Assembly (NCBI GenBank): GCA_900555635.1
Contig: USLU01000012.1
Span: 1-64,000, forward strand
Direction of reading: 5' to 3'
Length of the DNA: 64,000 nucleotides
Source of the DNA: an uncultured Bacteroides sp.
GTDB taxonomy: Bacteria; Bacteroidota; Bacteroidia; Bacteroidales; Bacteroidaceae
This document shows, piece after piece, positions 49,781 to 57,804 of the stretch; within the stretch, counting starts at the first letter, position 1, and each line of letters starts with the position of its first letter. The notes beneath the pieces are model-generated. The model had not been told where the DNA came from. It saw nothing but the letters and a program-made list of their open reading frames with translations, and ran no database searches. The position numbers and the translations under genes were made by a program.

Positions 49781-50391
49781 TTTCCTTTTGCAGCTTCCTT
49801 TCGTGCCTTATAATTCAGGATATGTCCCGGGATTATCATCGACAAAAACAGAGCAACTACAAATGTGAGCAACATCGAAAGAGAGGCAGACTTATCCAAT
49901 ACATCAAACATCATACCCAGTCCGAACATCGCCCCCATGCTAGGGAAACCGGAAAATGCCGTATAACGGACAACGCACCCCGTAAAGATACTGCCTAATG
50001 ACATAAATATAGTACAGAGTGGTATGATAATTTCATAAGCATTATTAATTGATGCACCTATAGCAACCGCCATACAAAGTATCCCCAGCACTTGCCAAAT
50101 CTCATTCAACACCTTATCTGAATAAGATTTTACCGGTTTATTGTACCGTTTACGCAGCAAAATAAACATCAATAGGTATCCGATAACAGGAATTCCCCAG
50201 AACCCCCACATCCAAGCATCGTTCTTAGTAAAATAAATTCCGACCCATACAACCAAAGTTACTACAACTGAAACATATCCCCATAAAAGAAACATATTGC
50301 CACTGCCCGCATCTAGGTTTCTACGCGTGTTCTGTATCATTTGAGCGATAAGTTCCAAACTCTCTTTCTCATTCAATTTTTTGTCTTCCAT
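49777..50391 (-). CDS. Membrane protein with four to five predicted helices
   Basis: A 204-residue protein. The start at 50391 (MEDKKLNEKESLELIAQMI) is chosen because upstream in-frame sequence lies inside the DUF2141 gene. A polar N-terminus of about 45 residues precedes hydrophobic helices (FLLWGYVSVVVTLVVWVGIY, VLGILCMAVAIGASI, MLLTFVVALFLSMIIPG). No domain is assigned with certainty. The pattern of regulator plus several membrane proteins suggests a sensing module. Confidence 0.75.
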   Translation of the reverse strand: MEDKKLNEKESLELIAQMIQNTRRNLDAGSGNMFLLWGYVSVVVTLVVWVGIYFTKNDAWMWGFWGIPVIGYLLMFILLRKRYNKPVKSYSDKVLNEIWQVLGILCMAVAIGASINNAYEIIIPLCTIFMSLGSIFTGCVVRYTAFSGFPSMGAMFGLGMMFDVLDKSASLSMLLTFVVALFLSMIIPGHILNYKARKEAAKGK

Positions 50392-50411
50392 AATTATTCT
50401 TCTTTTTATTA

Positions 50412-50786
50412 TTACTTTTTCGACACTTTCTGCACATCCACCAGTTCCACATCCACAGTCTTCATATCCGCCTTTACGTCCAAATCGACAATCGCACAAT
50501 ATTCCGACGGCACTCCTTCTTTTTTATCCAGTTGATAATTGCCGTTTTCATCGTGATAAACGAACAGTTTACACTTTCCTTCAGGTACATCTTTCAACTG
50601 CAATACCGCATCGACTCCTTGGACATCTACCATATTATATTGCCCTTTGTCGGTAGCAACCATCACCCTCCCTTTAGAAGAAGGAATATTCGTCACCTTC
50701 ACCGTCAATTCACTCTGCGCAGCCGCCGAGAGACCACATACACTAAAAACGCCCAACACAACCCATTTATAACCAATTGTTTTCAT
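50412..50786 (-). CDS. DUF2141 exported protein
   Basis: A 124-residue periplasmic protein with signal peptide (LGVFSVCGLSAAAQ). The DUF2141 core has LTVKVTNIPSSKGRVMV, a YHDENGNYQLD loop, and closes with hydrophobic beta strands. First gene of the five-gene operon; a -7 box lies at 50844-50851. A paralogue is at 57328-57741. Function of DUF2141 is unknown. Confidence 0.88.
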   Translation of the reverse strand: MKTIGYKWVVLGVFSVCGLSAAAQSELTVKVTNIPSSKGRVMVATDKGQYNMVDVQGVDAVLQLKDVPEGKCKLFVYHDENGNYQLDKKEGVPSEYCAIVDLDVKADMKTVDVELVDVQKVSKK

Positions 50787-50843
50787 AATAATTTCAGTTT
50801 AATATAACTTGAATAAAAAACACTTTGGGTTCGAACTCCGCTG

Positions 50844-50851
50844 CAAATATA
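50844..50851 (-). promoter_or_regulatory. -7 box for the DUF2141-regulator operon
   Basis: CAAATATA on plus, TATATTTG on minus, 58 bp before the ATG at 50786. Confidence 0.5.
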
Positions 50852-51007
50852 TATGGTTTATTTTATAAACCAAACTATTTCATAAATTATTTTATCTTAA
50901 TAACAACTATTCCCCCACAAACTAAAAAAGATTTCCAATTTTGCGGAAAACAGATGTTGACTTACCTAAAAACAACTTCCTGAAAAGGAAAGAATATCTT
51001 TCTCCGT

Positions 51008-51121
51008 GCCTACAAATAAGTAAGTCGTTTATAAGCAACCCATGAGTTGGTTGCAAGCGTCCCATGGGCTGCTTATAAGCAACTCATGGGACGCTTGCAA
51101 ACGACCCACTTGTTTGTAGGC
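51008..51121. repeat. 114-bp hairpin built of 22-bp units
   Basis: From 51027 to 51114 the sequence falls into four 22-bp units, each a 10-base word GYTTRYAAGC or a near match (GTTTATAAGC, GGTTGCAAGC, GCTTATAAGC, GCTTGCAAAC) plus a 12-base word around CCATGRG (AACCCATGAGTT, GTCCCATGGGCT, AACTCATGGGAC, GACCCACTTGTT). GCAAGCGTCCCATG and CATGGGACGCTTGC pair exactly, and the outer CCTACAAA/TTTGTAGG arms pair as well, so the block folds into one long stem. I do not recognise a named element. Confidence 0.75.
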
Positions 51122-51336
51122 AATAAACAAATTGTTTTTCCTATATAAGAAAGTTATTTTTCGCAGATTGAAAAATTATACTCAGAAAGAATTACTTTGC
51201 GAAAAAACTTCGTGCAATATGCAAAAAGCATGAATAAAAAATCTCTCTGGCAGACTGTACAGCGCCTATTTAATGCTATTTCAACGCTTTTACAACATTT
51301 TCTTCCGAAAAGTTTTTGTAATATCCAAGTAAATCG

Positions 51337-51344
51337 TATTTTTG
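51337..51344 (+). promoter_or_regulatory. -7 box for the coiled-coil protein and zapA
   Basis: TATTTTTG, 21 bp before the ATG at 51365. Confidence 0.55.
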
Positions 51345-51364
51345 TGTACAATTTTGGTGTAGTA

Positions 51365-51658
51365 ATGACAGACGAAGAAAAGAAGCTATTAAGTACCTTT
51401 GAAGCTAGACTGCGGCATTTAATCTATCTGCATGATGAATTAAAGCTCGAAAATGCTGAACTAAAGCAACTTCTCGAAGCCAAAGAAGAGGAGTGCGAGA
51501 AGATACAAGCCGATTACAAGGAGCTGGAACTTAACTACACGAACCTAAAAACAGCTACGACAATCAGCCTTAACGGCAGTGACGTAAAAGAGACGAAACT
51601 GCGATTGTCCAAATTAGTGCGTGAAGTCGATAAATGCATCGCTTTGTTGAACGAATAA
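51365..51658 (+). CDS. Coiled-coil protein upstream of zapA
   Basis: A 97-residue protein that is largely one coiled coil (LRHLIYLHDELKLENAELKQ ... CEKIQADYKELELNYTNLK) and ends with LSKLVREVDKCIALLNE. ZapB-like in form, but homology is not shown. The start at 51365 is fixed by the promoter at 51337-51344. The stop is 7 bp before zapA, so the two are co-expressed; a cell-division role is inferred. Confidence 0.8.
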   Translation: MTDEEKKLLSTFEARLRHLIYLHDELKLENAELKQLLEAKEEECEKIQADYKELELNYTNLKTATTISLNGSDVKETKLRLSKLVREVDKCIALLNE

Positions 51659-51664
51659 AGATGT

Positions 51665-51955
51665 ATGAACGATAAAATAAAGATAAACCTGCAAATGGCA
51701 GGAGCCTCCTACCCTCTCACAATCAACCGCGAGGACGAGGAAATGGTAAGAGAAGCCGCCAAACAGGTAGATATCAGGCTCAATGCGTATAGGGAGCATT
51801 ATCATAATGTATCTCCGGAGAGAATTATAGCCATGGTAGCTTATCAATTCTCTTTAGAGAACCTTCAAATGAAGGATCGTAATGATACCGAACCTTATAC
51901 CAATAAAATAAAAGAACTGACAGAAGTATTGGAAAACTATTTCAAAGAAAAATAA
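51665..51955 (+). CDS. zapA: Cell division protein ZapA
   Basis: A 96-residue FtsZ-ring stabiliser. INLQMAGASYPLTINREDEE is the ZapA head, AAKQVDIRLNAYREHY the following helix, and the C-terminus is a coiled coil (RNDTEPYTNKIKELTEVLEN). Length is normal for the family. A hairpin/small-RNA candidate and rny follow. Confidence 0.9.
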   Translation: MNDKIKINLQMAGASYPLTINREDEEMVREAAKQVDIRLNAYREHYHNVSPERIIAMVAYQFSLENLQMKDRNDTEPYTNKIKELTEVLENYFKEK

Positions 51956-51997
51956 GTCATCCATCTTCCACTCAGTTGACGAGAGAGATAATTCGCG

Positions 51998-52051
51998 CAC
52001 TGTACGAAAGTCCGGTCTTTACAAGATCAGGCTTTTATGCAGTGTTTTTTT
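51998..52051 (+). ncRNA. Candidate small RNA or terminator hairpin after zapA
   Basis: A 47-base stem-loop: CACTGTA pairs with TGCAGTG, AAAG with CTTT, and CCGGTCTT with AAGATC-A-GG around a three-base loop, followed by a run of seven T. At least it terminates the zapA transcript. In many bacteria the 6S RNA gene lies right after zapA, so the 5' part (from about 51956) may belong to a short 6S-like RNA; this is only positional inference. Confidence 0.5.
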
Positions 52052-52078
52052 ATTTATATACTTAAACAAATTAATAGA

Positions 52079-53617
52079 ATGACAGTAGTTACAATAGTAG
52101 TATCCATTGCCTGCTTCATCGTCGGAGGATTTGCTTCGTATATGTTCTTTAAGCATGGCTTGAAGTCCAAATACGACGGTATCCTGAAAGATGCTGAAGC
52201 CGAGGCAGAAGTGATTAAAAAGAATAAGTTGCTGGAAGTGAAGGAGAAATTCCTGAATAAGAAAGCAGACTTAGAGAAAGAAGTTGCGATCCGCAATCAG
52301 AAGATACAGCAAGCGGAGAACAAGTTGAAACAACGTGAATTGGTGTTGAACCAACGTCAGGACGAAATCCAACGCAAGAAGATGGAAGCCGAAGCTGTGA
52401 AGGAAAACCTGGAAGCACAGCTTGTAATCGTAGATAAGAAGAAAGAGGAACTGGAACACATGCAACGCCAGGAAATCGAGAAATTGGAAGCCATCTCAGG
52501 TCTTTCTGCCGAAGAAGCCAAAGAGCGCATGGTCGAAACCTTGAAGGAAGAAGCCAAGACTCAGGCGCAGTCTTTCATTAACGACATTATGGATGATGCC
52601 AAACTGACTGCAAGTAAGGAAGCCAAGCGCATCGTGATACAGTCCATTCAACGTGTAGCCACTGAAACGGCTATCGAAAACTCAGTTACTGTATTCCATA
52701 TCGAATCAGACGAAATCAAAGGACGTATTATCGGTCGTGAAGGTCGTAACATCCGTGCCCTCGAAGCTGCCACCGGTGTGGAAATCGTTGTGGATGATAC
52801 TCCGGAAGCTATCGTACTCTCTGCTTTCGACCCGGTTCGCCGTGAAATTGCCCGTCTGGCATTGCACCAGTTGGTAACGGACGGTCGTATTCACCCCGCC
52901 CGTATCGAAGAAGTAGTTGCCAAAGTACGCAAGCAAGTTGAAGAAGAAATTATTGAAACCGGTAAACGTACAACTATCGACTTGGGTATCCATGGTCTGC
53001 ATCCTGAACTGATCCGTATTATCGGTAAGATGAAGTATCGTTCCTCTTACGGTCAGAACTTGTTGCAACATGCCCGTGAAACAGCCAACCTTTGCGCTGT
53101 GATGGCATCGGAACTCGGATTGAATCCTAAGAAAGCAAAACGTGCCGGCTTGCTGCATGATATTGGTAAAGTGCCCGATGAAGAACCGGAATTGCCGCAC
53201 GCACTCTATGGTATGAAGTTGGCAGAAAAGTTCAAAGAAAAACCGGATATCTGCAACGCCATCGGTGCTCACCACGACGAAGTAGAAATGACCAGTTTGC
53301 TGGCACCTATCGTACAGGTATGCGACGCCATCTCAGGTGCACGTCCGGGCGCACGCCGCGAAATTGTTGAAGCCTACATCAAGCGTCTGAATGATCTTGA
53401 GCAACTGGCAATGTCTTACCCCGGCGTGACAAAGACATACGCCATCCAGGCAGGACGTGAATTGCGCGTTATCGTAGGTGCCGACAAGATTGACGACAAG
53501 GCCACTGAAAACCTTTCCGGTGAAATCGCTAAGAAGATTCAGGATGAAATGACTTATCCGGGACAGGTTAAGATCACTGTGATCCGTGAGACTCGCGCAG
53601 TGAGCTACGCAAAATAA
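52079..53617 (+). CDS. rny: Ribonuclease Y
   Basis: Membrane-anchored endoribonuclease of 512 residues starting mRNA decay. An N-terminal membrane helix (VVTIVVSIACFIVGGFASYM) is followed by a long charged coiled coil (about 30-190), a KH domain (IKGRIIGREGRNIRALEAAT) and an HD domain with GLLHDIGKVPDEE and the later AHHDEVE. The ATG at 52079 gives the usual MTVV start; an upstream frame at 52037 overlaps the hairpin. A terminator follows at 53639. Confidence 0.95.
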   Translation: MTVVTIVVSIACFIVGGFASYMFFKHGLKSKYDGILKDAEAEAEVIKKNKLLEVKEKFLNKKADLEKEVAIRNQKIQQAENKLKQRELVLNQRQDEIQRKKMEAEAVKENLEAQLVIVDKKKEELEHMQRQEIEKLEAISGLSAEEAKERMVETLKEEAKTQAQSFINDIMDDAKLTASKEAKRIVIQSIQRVATETAIENSVTVFHIESDEIKGRIIGREGRNIRALEAATGVEIVVDDTPEAIVLSAFDPVRREIARLALHQLVTDGRIHPARIEEVVAKVRKQVEEEIIETGKRTTIDLGIHGLHPELIRIIGKMKYRSSYGQNLLQHARETANLCAVMASELGLNPKKAKRAGLLHDIGKVPDEEPELPHALYGMKLAEKFKEKPDICNAIGAHHDEVEMTSLLAPIVQVCDAISGARPGARREIVEAYIKRLNDLEQLAMSYPGVTKTYAIQAGRELRVIVGADKIDDKATENLSGEIAKKIQDEMTYPGQVKITVIRETRAVSYAK

Positions 53618-53638
53618 AAATAGAGAATTAAATAACGG

Positions 53639-53666
53639 AAGGGCGGATTTATATTCGCCCTTTTCT
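53639..53666 (+). terminator. Terminator of rny
   Basis: AAGGGCG and CGCCCTT pair around a ten-base AT loop, followed by a T-rich run that merges with the cutC -7 box. Confidence 0.8.
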
Positions 53667-53674
53667 TATTTTTG
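53667..53674 (+). promoter_or_regulatory. -7 box for cutC
   Basis: TATTTTTG followed by CA, 25 bp before the ATG at 53700, in the T-rich tail of the rny terminator. Confidence 0.5.
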
Positions 53675-53699
53675 CAAACCAGATAACACAATTAATAAT

Positions 53700-54446
53700 A
53701 TGGAAAAATATCAATTCGAAGTCTGTGCCAACTCTGTAGAGAGTTGCCTTGCCGCACAAAATGGAGGAGCCAATCGGGTAGAATTATGCGCAGGTATTCC
53801 CGAAGGTGGCACCACCCCTTCATACGGAGACATTATCGTGGCACGCGAAGTATTGACAAAAACAAAGTTACACGTCATTATCCGTCCACGAGGCGGTGAT
53901 TTCCTATACTCCCCTATCGAGCAACGCATCATGCTGAAAGATATAAATAACGCCCGCCAACTCGAAGCAGACGGGGTTGTTTTCGGATGTCTTACGGCAG
54001 AAGGAGACGTAGACATTCCACTGATGAAACAATTGATGGAAGTGGCACAAGGCATGTCTGTTACCTTCCACCGGGCTTTTGACGTATGCCGCAATCCGCA
54101 GAAGGCTCTGGAAGATATTATCAATTTAGGATGCGACCGAATCCTTACTTCCGGACAAATGCCAACTGCAGAACAAGGCATTCCTTTATTAAAAGAGCTC
54201 CAGCAACAAGCAGCAGGACGTATTACTCTGCTAGCAGGCTGTGGCGTCAATGAGAATAATATAGCACATATTGCCCGTGAGACCGGCATACATGAGTTTC
54301 ATTTCTCAGCAAGAGAAAACATAAAAAGCGGTATGGTTTATCATAACAAAGCCGTATCTATGGGAGGAACGGTACAAATTGACGAGTATACACGATCCGT
54401 AACCACAGCGGAACGAGTTACACAAACTATTAACTCATTAAAATAA
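53700..54446 (+). CDS. cutC: CutC-family protein
   Basis: TIM-barrel protein of 248 residues. It starts YQFEVCANSVESCLAAQNGG and has RVELCAGIPEGGTTPSYG, VIIRPRGGDFLYS, MSVTFHRAFDV and GIHEFHFSAR, all CutC features. The name copper homeostasis comes from E. coli and the link is disputed; the reaction is unknown. Own promoter, single gene. Confidence 0.93.
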   Translation: MEKYQFEVCANSVESCLAAQNGGANRVELCAGIPEGGTTPSYGDIIVAREVLTKTKLHVIIRPRGGDFLYSPIEQRIMLKDINNARQLEADGVVFGCLTAEGDVDIPLMKQLMEVAQGMSVTFHRAFDVCRNPQKALEDIINLGCDRILTSGQMPTAEQGIPLLKELQQQAAGRITLLAGCGVNENNIAHIARETGIHEFHFSARENIKSGMVYHNKAVSMGGTVQIDEYTRSVTTAERVTQTINSLK

Positions 54447-54466
54447 CGCAAAATCATAAAACTTGC

Positions 54467-54513
54467 AGAGTAACTTTATTCTCCTCCTGAGAGGAGGGGA
54501 ATAGAGTTACTCT
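54467..54513. terminator. Hairpin between convergent cutC and transglutaminase genes
   Basis: AGAGTAACT pairs with AGTTACTCT, and TCCTCC with GGAGGA-type bases, around TGA. It could end transcription from both sides, though the T-run is weak. Confidence 0.6.
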
Positions 54514-54605
54514 AGTAAATCGAGCTCAGATAAAATAGAACAAAAAAGGGAAAAGACTTTTCTATACAGATCTCCTCCCTTCTCTAATTTGCTTTTAATT
54601 GTAGT

Positions 54606-57275
54606 TTACAATCCTTTTACCGTCTTCATCAACTGCTCTCCCAAACCAATTGTATATCCTTGCGAAATAAAGACTACACGGTTGAAAGTGTCGGCAATGA
54701 TGAATATAGGCAAGCTATCTTTATTCTTCAGTTTCATGCTCTCGGCTATCTGATCTGATATATTAGCGGTATCTACACCATATATAATAGTAGATGGCAA
54801 ATTAGGGAATGCAGTTTTCACGAACTTCCCTGCTTGAACCTCATTCGGAAAGAGCAATACCATCTTCCTACCCCACTTTTCTAAATCTGCTTTGAATGCA
54901 GCGATATCACGGAGTGCATGATTGGTCGGTTCCTGATTAACTCCCAATATTCCCACGACAAAATACCCGCGGCCACAAGCTTGCAATAGGCTTTGTTGTT
55001 CAGCAGAAACTGCTCCATTATCCTGTAGTGGAGTAAAAAGTGATTCGGAATTGAAGTTTCCAATTACCTGAACTTCATCTTTACTTTCGCGCATCACCAA
55101 GTCAATATTAGTTGTCTTGCCCGGCTCTATGCTGAAGTATGTAGCTTTAGAAAGCACTGCACCACTTGCCATACGAGTTCCTGTAACCAGTATATAATCT
55201 CCTTCATATAACATAGTGCCATACTTAAGTAAATTGCTCCAAGTAGTACCGGCACCCATATCGGTGTCCTCTTCATCATAAGCCAGCAGATGTAGATTAC
55301 CTTGTGGTGTTATTTGGGAAATAGTGAAGTGAGAATAATATTTCGGATCGTCCAATGTCTTGGTCGGTGCATATTTAGCAACAAGCTTACCTTTCTGGAC
55401 GGTAGTTTGTGCGGTTTCTTCAAAATTCACATCTATAAGCTTCTCATCACCTATTAATTGCACTTTACCGGTCACCTCGTCAATACGGGCAGGAATACCT
55501 AAACTACGTGCCATGGCAACGAAGAAAATATCGCGACTATGAGCATCGGCCATGCGTGCTTTCCACACTCCTTCCGGAGAAACTGGCGCCCCGCCTAAAT
55601 TACAATCTTTATTTAACCGAATATTCTCCTTTACCCACGTAACGAGTTTCATCGGATCGGCAACATAAGCCTCAGCCTCTTCTTTCGGAATTACCTTTCC
55701 AAAGAAAGATTTATAAGGAGTCAGCATTTCATTACTTATACGTGGATTACGTACAAATCTTCGGAAATTGTCGGCACTCGTAATCAAACGAGACAACATA
55801 TGATCTATCAATACGTCCACACTAACGTCACGAAGATCCTTTGCCGAGATTTGTTGCAAGAGATCTAACCCTCCTTTTTTTGACTTTTCAGAACGCAAGC
55901 GCGCCATGAAATTGCGAATGACTCCATGATTTCCACGAGAAGCAACTAAAATCTTAGCAACCACATCTTCATCCAGTTTATAGTCTCTCGCAAAATTGCG
56001 TGCTGATTCTTCAGTCATGAATGTACCTACGTACTCATTACGTATCGAATCTTCCTGTGCCAAACGATGATCGTTTCGGGTACGTTGCTCAGGAGTAACT
56101 TCGGGGATATTCGCATTTTCAGCAGGAGGTACAATATCAAAGTCTACCGAATAGTTTTCACCGGCATTTTTATCCAGTTTAACGGTCAGCTCATTATCTT
56201 TGCCAAAAGAGAGCTTGGCAAAACCGAATTTTCCATCTTTAGATGCCCATACCAGCATATCACCTTTACCGGCAGTCAGGCTACAAACACCGGAAGCATC
56301 AGTCTGCTTCTTAGCAACCGTATAAAATTCGGCATAGTTGTAAAGTTTGAACTCTACGCATGCATCGGCAACCGGATTTCCTTGTTCATCTTTTACTGTT
56401 ACAGATGCCTTGGCGGTGGGCGCATAATTCTCAATAACATTGATTTCCGTATAATTAGGAGTAACGGACATTATTTCTTCCGCACCCTCATACCGACCGA
56501 ACACCTTGGTATGCATCAACATTCCCCGGCTGGCAGGTGCATTGAACCATCCCAGATTTAACACAGGTTCCGGCTCACAAGCTCCCAGAAAATACCATTT
56601 TCCATCCGCCCAAGCCTCTACCCACGCATGATTATCATCGGTATGCGCCCAGCGGGGTGTATATACCTGCCTCGCCGGAATACCTACCGAACGAAGTGCG
56701 GCAACCAACAAAGTAGATTCTTCACCACATCGCCCGTAAGCCGTACGCACCGTTGCCATAGGCGAACTGGTTCGGGAATCGGAAGGCATATAAACAGCTT
56801 TCTCATGACACCAATGGTTTACTTCAAGAATTGCATCATAGAGAGACAATGATTTTACACGATCTCTCAATTCCTCATAGAATACCACCCGCGCACTATC
56901 CAATTGCTCGTTGTTTACTCGCTCCGGAAGCACAAAATGCCGAAATAACTCCTCAGGAATCTGATCTCCCCAAGGCATTTCTGCCGCCGCCCGCTGCGAA
57001 GCCCGTACATTCATTAAGTGAAACTCTCCGGAATAATCAGTTATATCAGCCAAAGGCATATAGGCATACAGGAACTCCAATGCTTCCCGTTCATACGAAG
57101 TTAGTTTCGTATTGAATATAGCAAACAAATCATCCTGTGCAATCAATGCCTTTTTATCCTGAAAATCTTGCTCTACGCGTTCGCGATAAGAAGCATCTGT
57201 CATGAAATGGGATTCACCGCAAGCGGCCAGTAAAAACAGTAAAACGGTTCCTAAAAATAATGCAAATTGTTTCAT
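54606..57275 (-). CDS. Lipoprotein with two transglutaminase-like domains
   Basis: An 889-residue lipoprotein; LLAACGESH gives Cys19. The first transglutaminase-like domain (about 150-260) keeps Cys in AYGRCGEESTL, His in DDNHAWVEAW and the following acidic residues. A beta-sandwich domain follows (TAKASVTVKDEQGNP, DACVEFKLYNYAEFYTV). A second domain (ARMADAHSRDIFFVAMARSL then GIPARIDEVTGKV) has the same fold pattern but no Cys at the catalytic place, so it looks inactive. The C-terminus (AFKADLEKWGRKMVLLFP) is thioredoxin-like. Substrate unknown; a peptidase role on surface polypeptides is possible. Confidence 0.82.
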   Translation of the reverse strand: MKQFALFLGTVLLFLLAACGESHFMTDASYRERVEQDFQDKKALIAQDDLFAIFNTKLTSYEREALEFLYAYMPLADITDYSGEFHLMNVRASQRAAAEMPWGDQIPEELFRHFVLPERVNNEQLDSARVVFYEELRDRVKSLSLYDAILEVNHWCHEKAVYMPSDSRTSSPMATVRTAYGRCGEESTLLVAALRSVGIPARQVYTPRWAHTDDNHAWVEAWADGKWYFLGACEPEPVLNLGWFNAPASRGMLMHTKVFGRYEGAEEIMSVTPNYTEINVIENYAPTAKASVTVKDEQGNPVADACVEFKLYNYAEFYTVAKKQTDASGVCSLTAGKGDMLVWASKDGKFGFAKLSFGKDNELTVKLDKNAGENYSVDFDIVPPAENANIPEVTPEQRTRNDHRLAQEDSIRNEYVGTFMTEESARNFARDYKLDEDVVAKILVASRGNHGVIRNFMARLRSEKSKKGGLDLLQQISAKDLRDVSVDVLIDHMLSRLITSADNFRRFVRNPRISNEMLTPYKSFFGKVIPKEEAEAYVADPMKLVTWVKENIRLNKDCNLGGAPVSPEGVWKARMADAHSRDIFFVAMARSLGIPARIDEVTGKVQLIGDEKLIDVNFEETAQTTVQKGKLVAKYAPTKTLDDPKYYSHFTISQITPQGNLHLLAYDEEDTDMGAGTTWSNLLKYGTMLYEGDYILVTGTRMASGAVLSKATYFSIEPGKTTNIDLVMRESKDEVQVIGNFNSESLFTPLQDNGAVSAEQQSLLQACGRGYFVVGILGVNQEPTNHALRDIAAFKADLEKWGRKMVLLFPNEVQAGKFVKTAFPNLPSTIIYGVDTANISDQIAESMKLKNKDSLPIFIIADTFNRVVFISQGYTIGLGEQLMKTVKGL

Positions 57276-57327
57276 AATGTCGTCTATCTAAGGTACAGAC
57301 CACAAAATTAAAGTTTTTTTTAAGAAT

Positions 57328-57741
57328 CTACTTCAAATGTATCACTAAAGTCATGTCTTCAGTAAAAGAAAAGCGGCATTTGTCAAAAGAAGGTGCCCCC
57401 ATTACACCTTCGGCATCATTACTAAAACCAAACTTTTCAGTAGGAATGCCGAAAGCGCCAGTATCCAATTTCTCATTTCCATTCTCATCCTGATAAAGAG
57501 AAATAGCATAGATCCCCGTAGGCAATCCCTTACAAGGGATGGAAAGTACCTTGTCCCTCACCTCTACCCGGAAACCTGCCAATGGCTTCTTCATAAACGT
57601 CTCCTGAGAGTTGTAGATAGCTACGTAGAGGTAGCCTTCCGGTTTCTCTATATCACGAACTTCAAGAGTTAAGTTCTGTGCAAACAGCAGCTGAACCGCA
57701 CCCTGTAATACAAACACTAAAAAAATAATCATTGCTTTCAT
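57328..57741 (-). CDS. DUF2141 exported protein, second copy
   Basis: A 137-residue exported protein with signal peptide (FVLQGAVQLLFAQ). The core LTLEVRDIEKPEGYLYVAIY and YQDENGNEKLDTGAFGIPTE is the DUF2141 pattern, and it ends in hydrophobic beta strands. It lies between the TonB receptor and the transglutaminase gene. It is a distant paralogue of the protein at 50412-50786. Confidence 0.9.
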   Translation of the reverse strand: MKAMIIFLVFVLQGAVQLLFAQNLTLEVRDIEKPEGYLYVAIYNSQETFMKKPLAGFRVEVRDKVLSIPCKGLPTGIYAISLYQDENGNEKLDTGAFGIPTEKFGFSNDAEGVMGAPSFDKCRFSFTEDMTLVIHLK

Positions 57742-57804
57742 TTTTCGTTGAGTTTAAAAGTTAATATTAAGAGTATCCTCCATCCCCTTCAGGGGAACGA
57801 GGGG

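Larger units (their letters stand above)
50787..51364. other. Long intergenic region with a large hairpin array
   Basis: A 578-bp gap between divergent units. It holds the DUF2141 operon promoter (50844-50851), the 22-bp-period hairpin (51008-51121) and the coiled-coil/zapA promoter (51337-51344). An open frame at 51197 reads into the coiled-coil gene, but its first 56 codons precede the promoter and are not credible. Confidence 0.6.

Noticed and set aside
51008..51121. CRISPR array
   Set aside because: Units repeat at 22 bp, but both words are conserved and palindromic, with no unique spacers and no cas genes.
51197..51364. N-terminal extension of the coiled-coil protein
   Set aside because: A -7 box at 51337-51344 lies within it, and the added residues are not coiled-coil or conserved in type.
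51998..52051. RNase P RNA fragment
   Set aside because: GAAAGTCCGG resembles an RNase P core motif, but the segment is only about 95 bases and folds fully as a hairpin with a T-tail.
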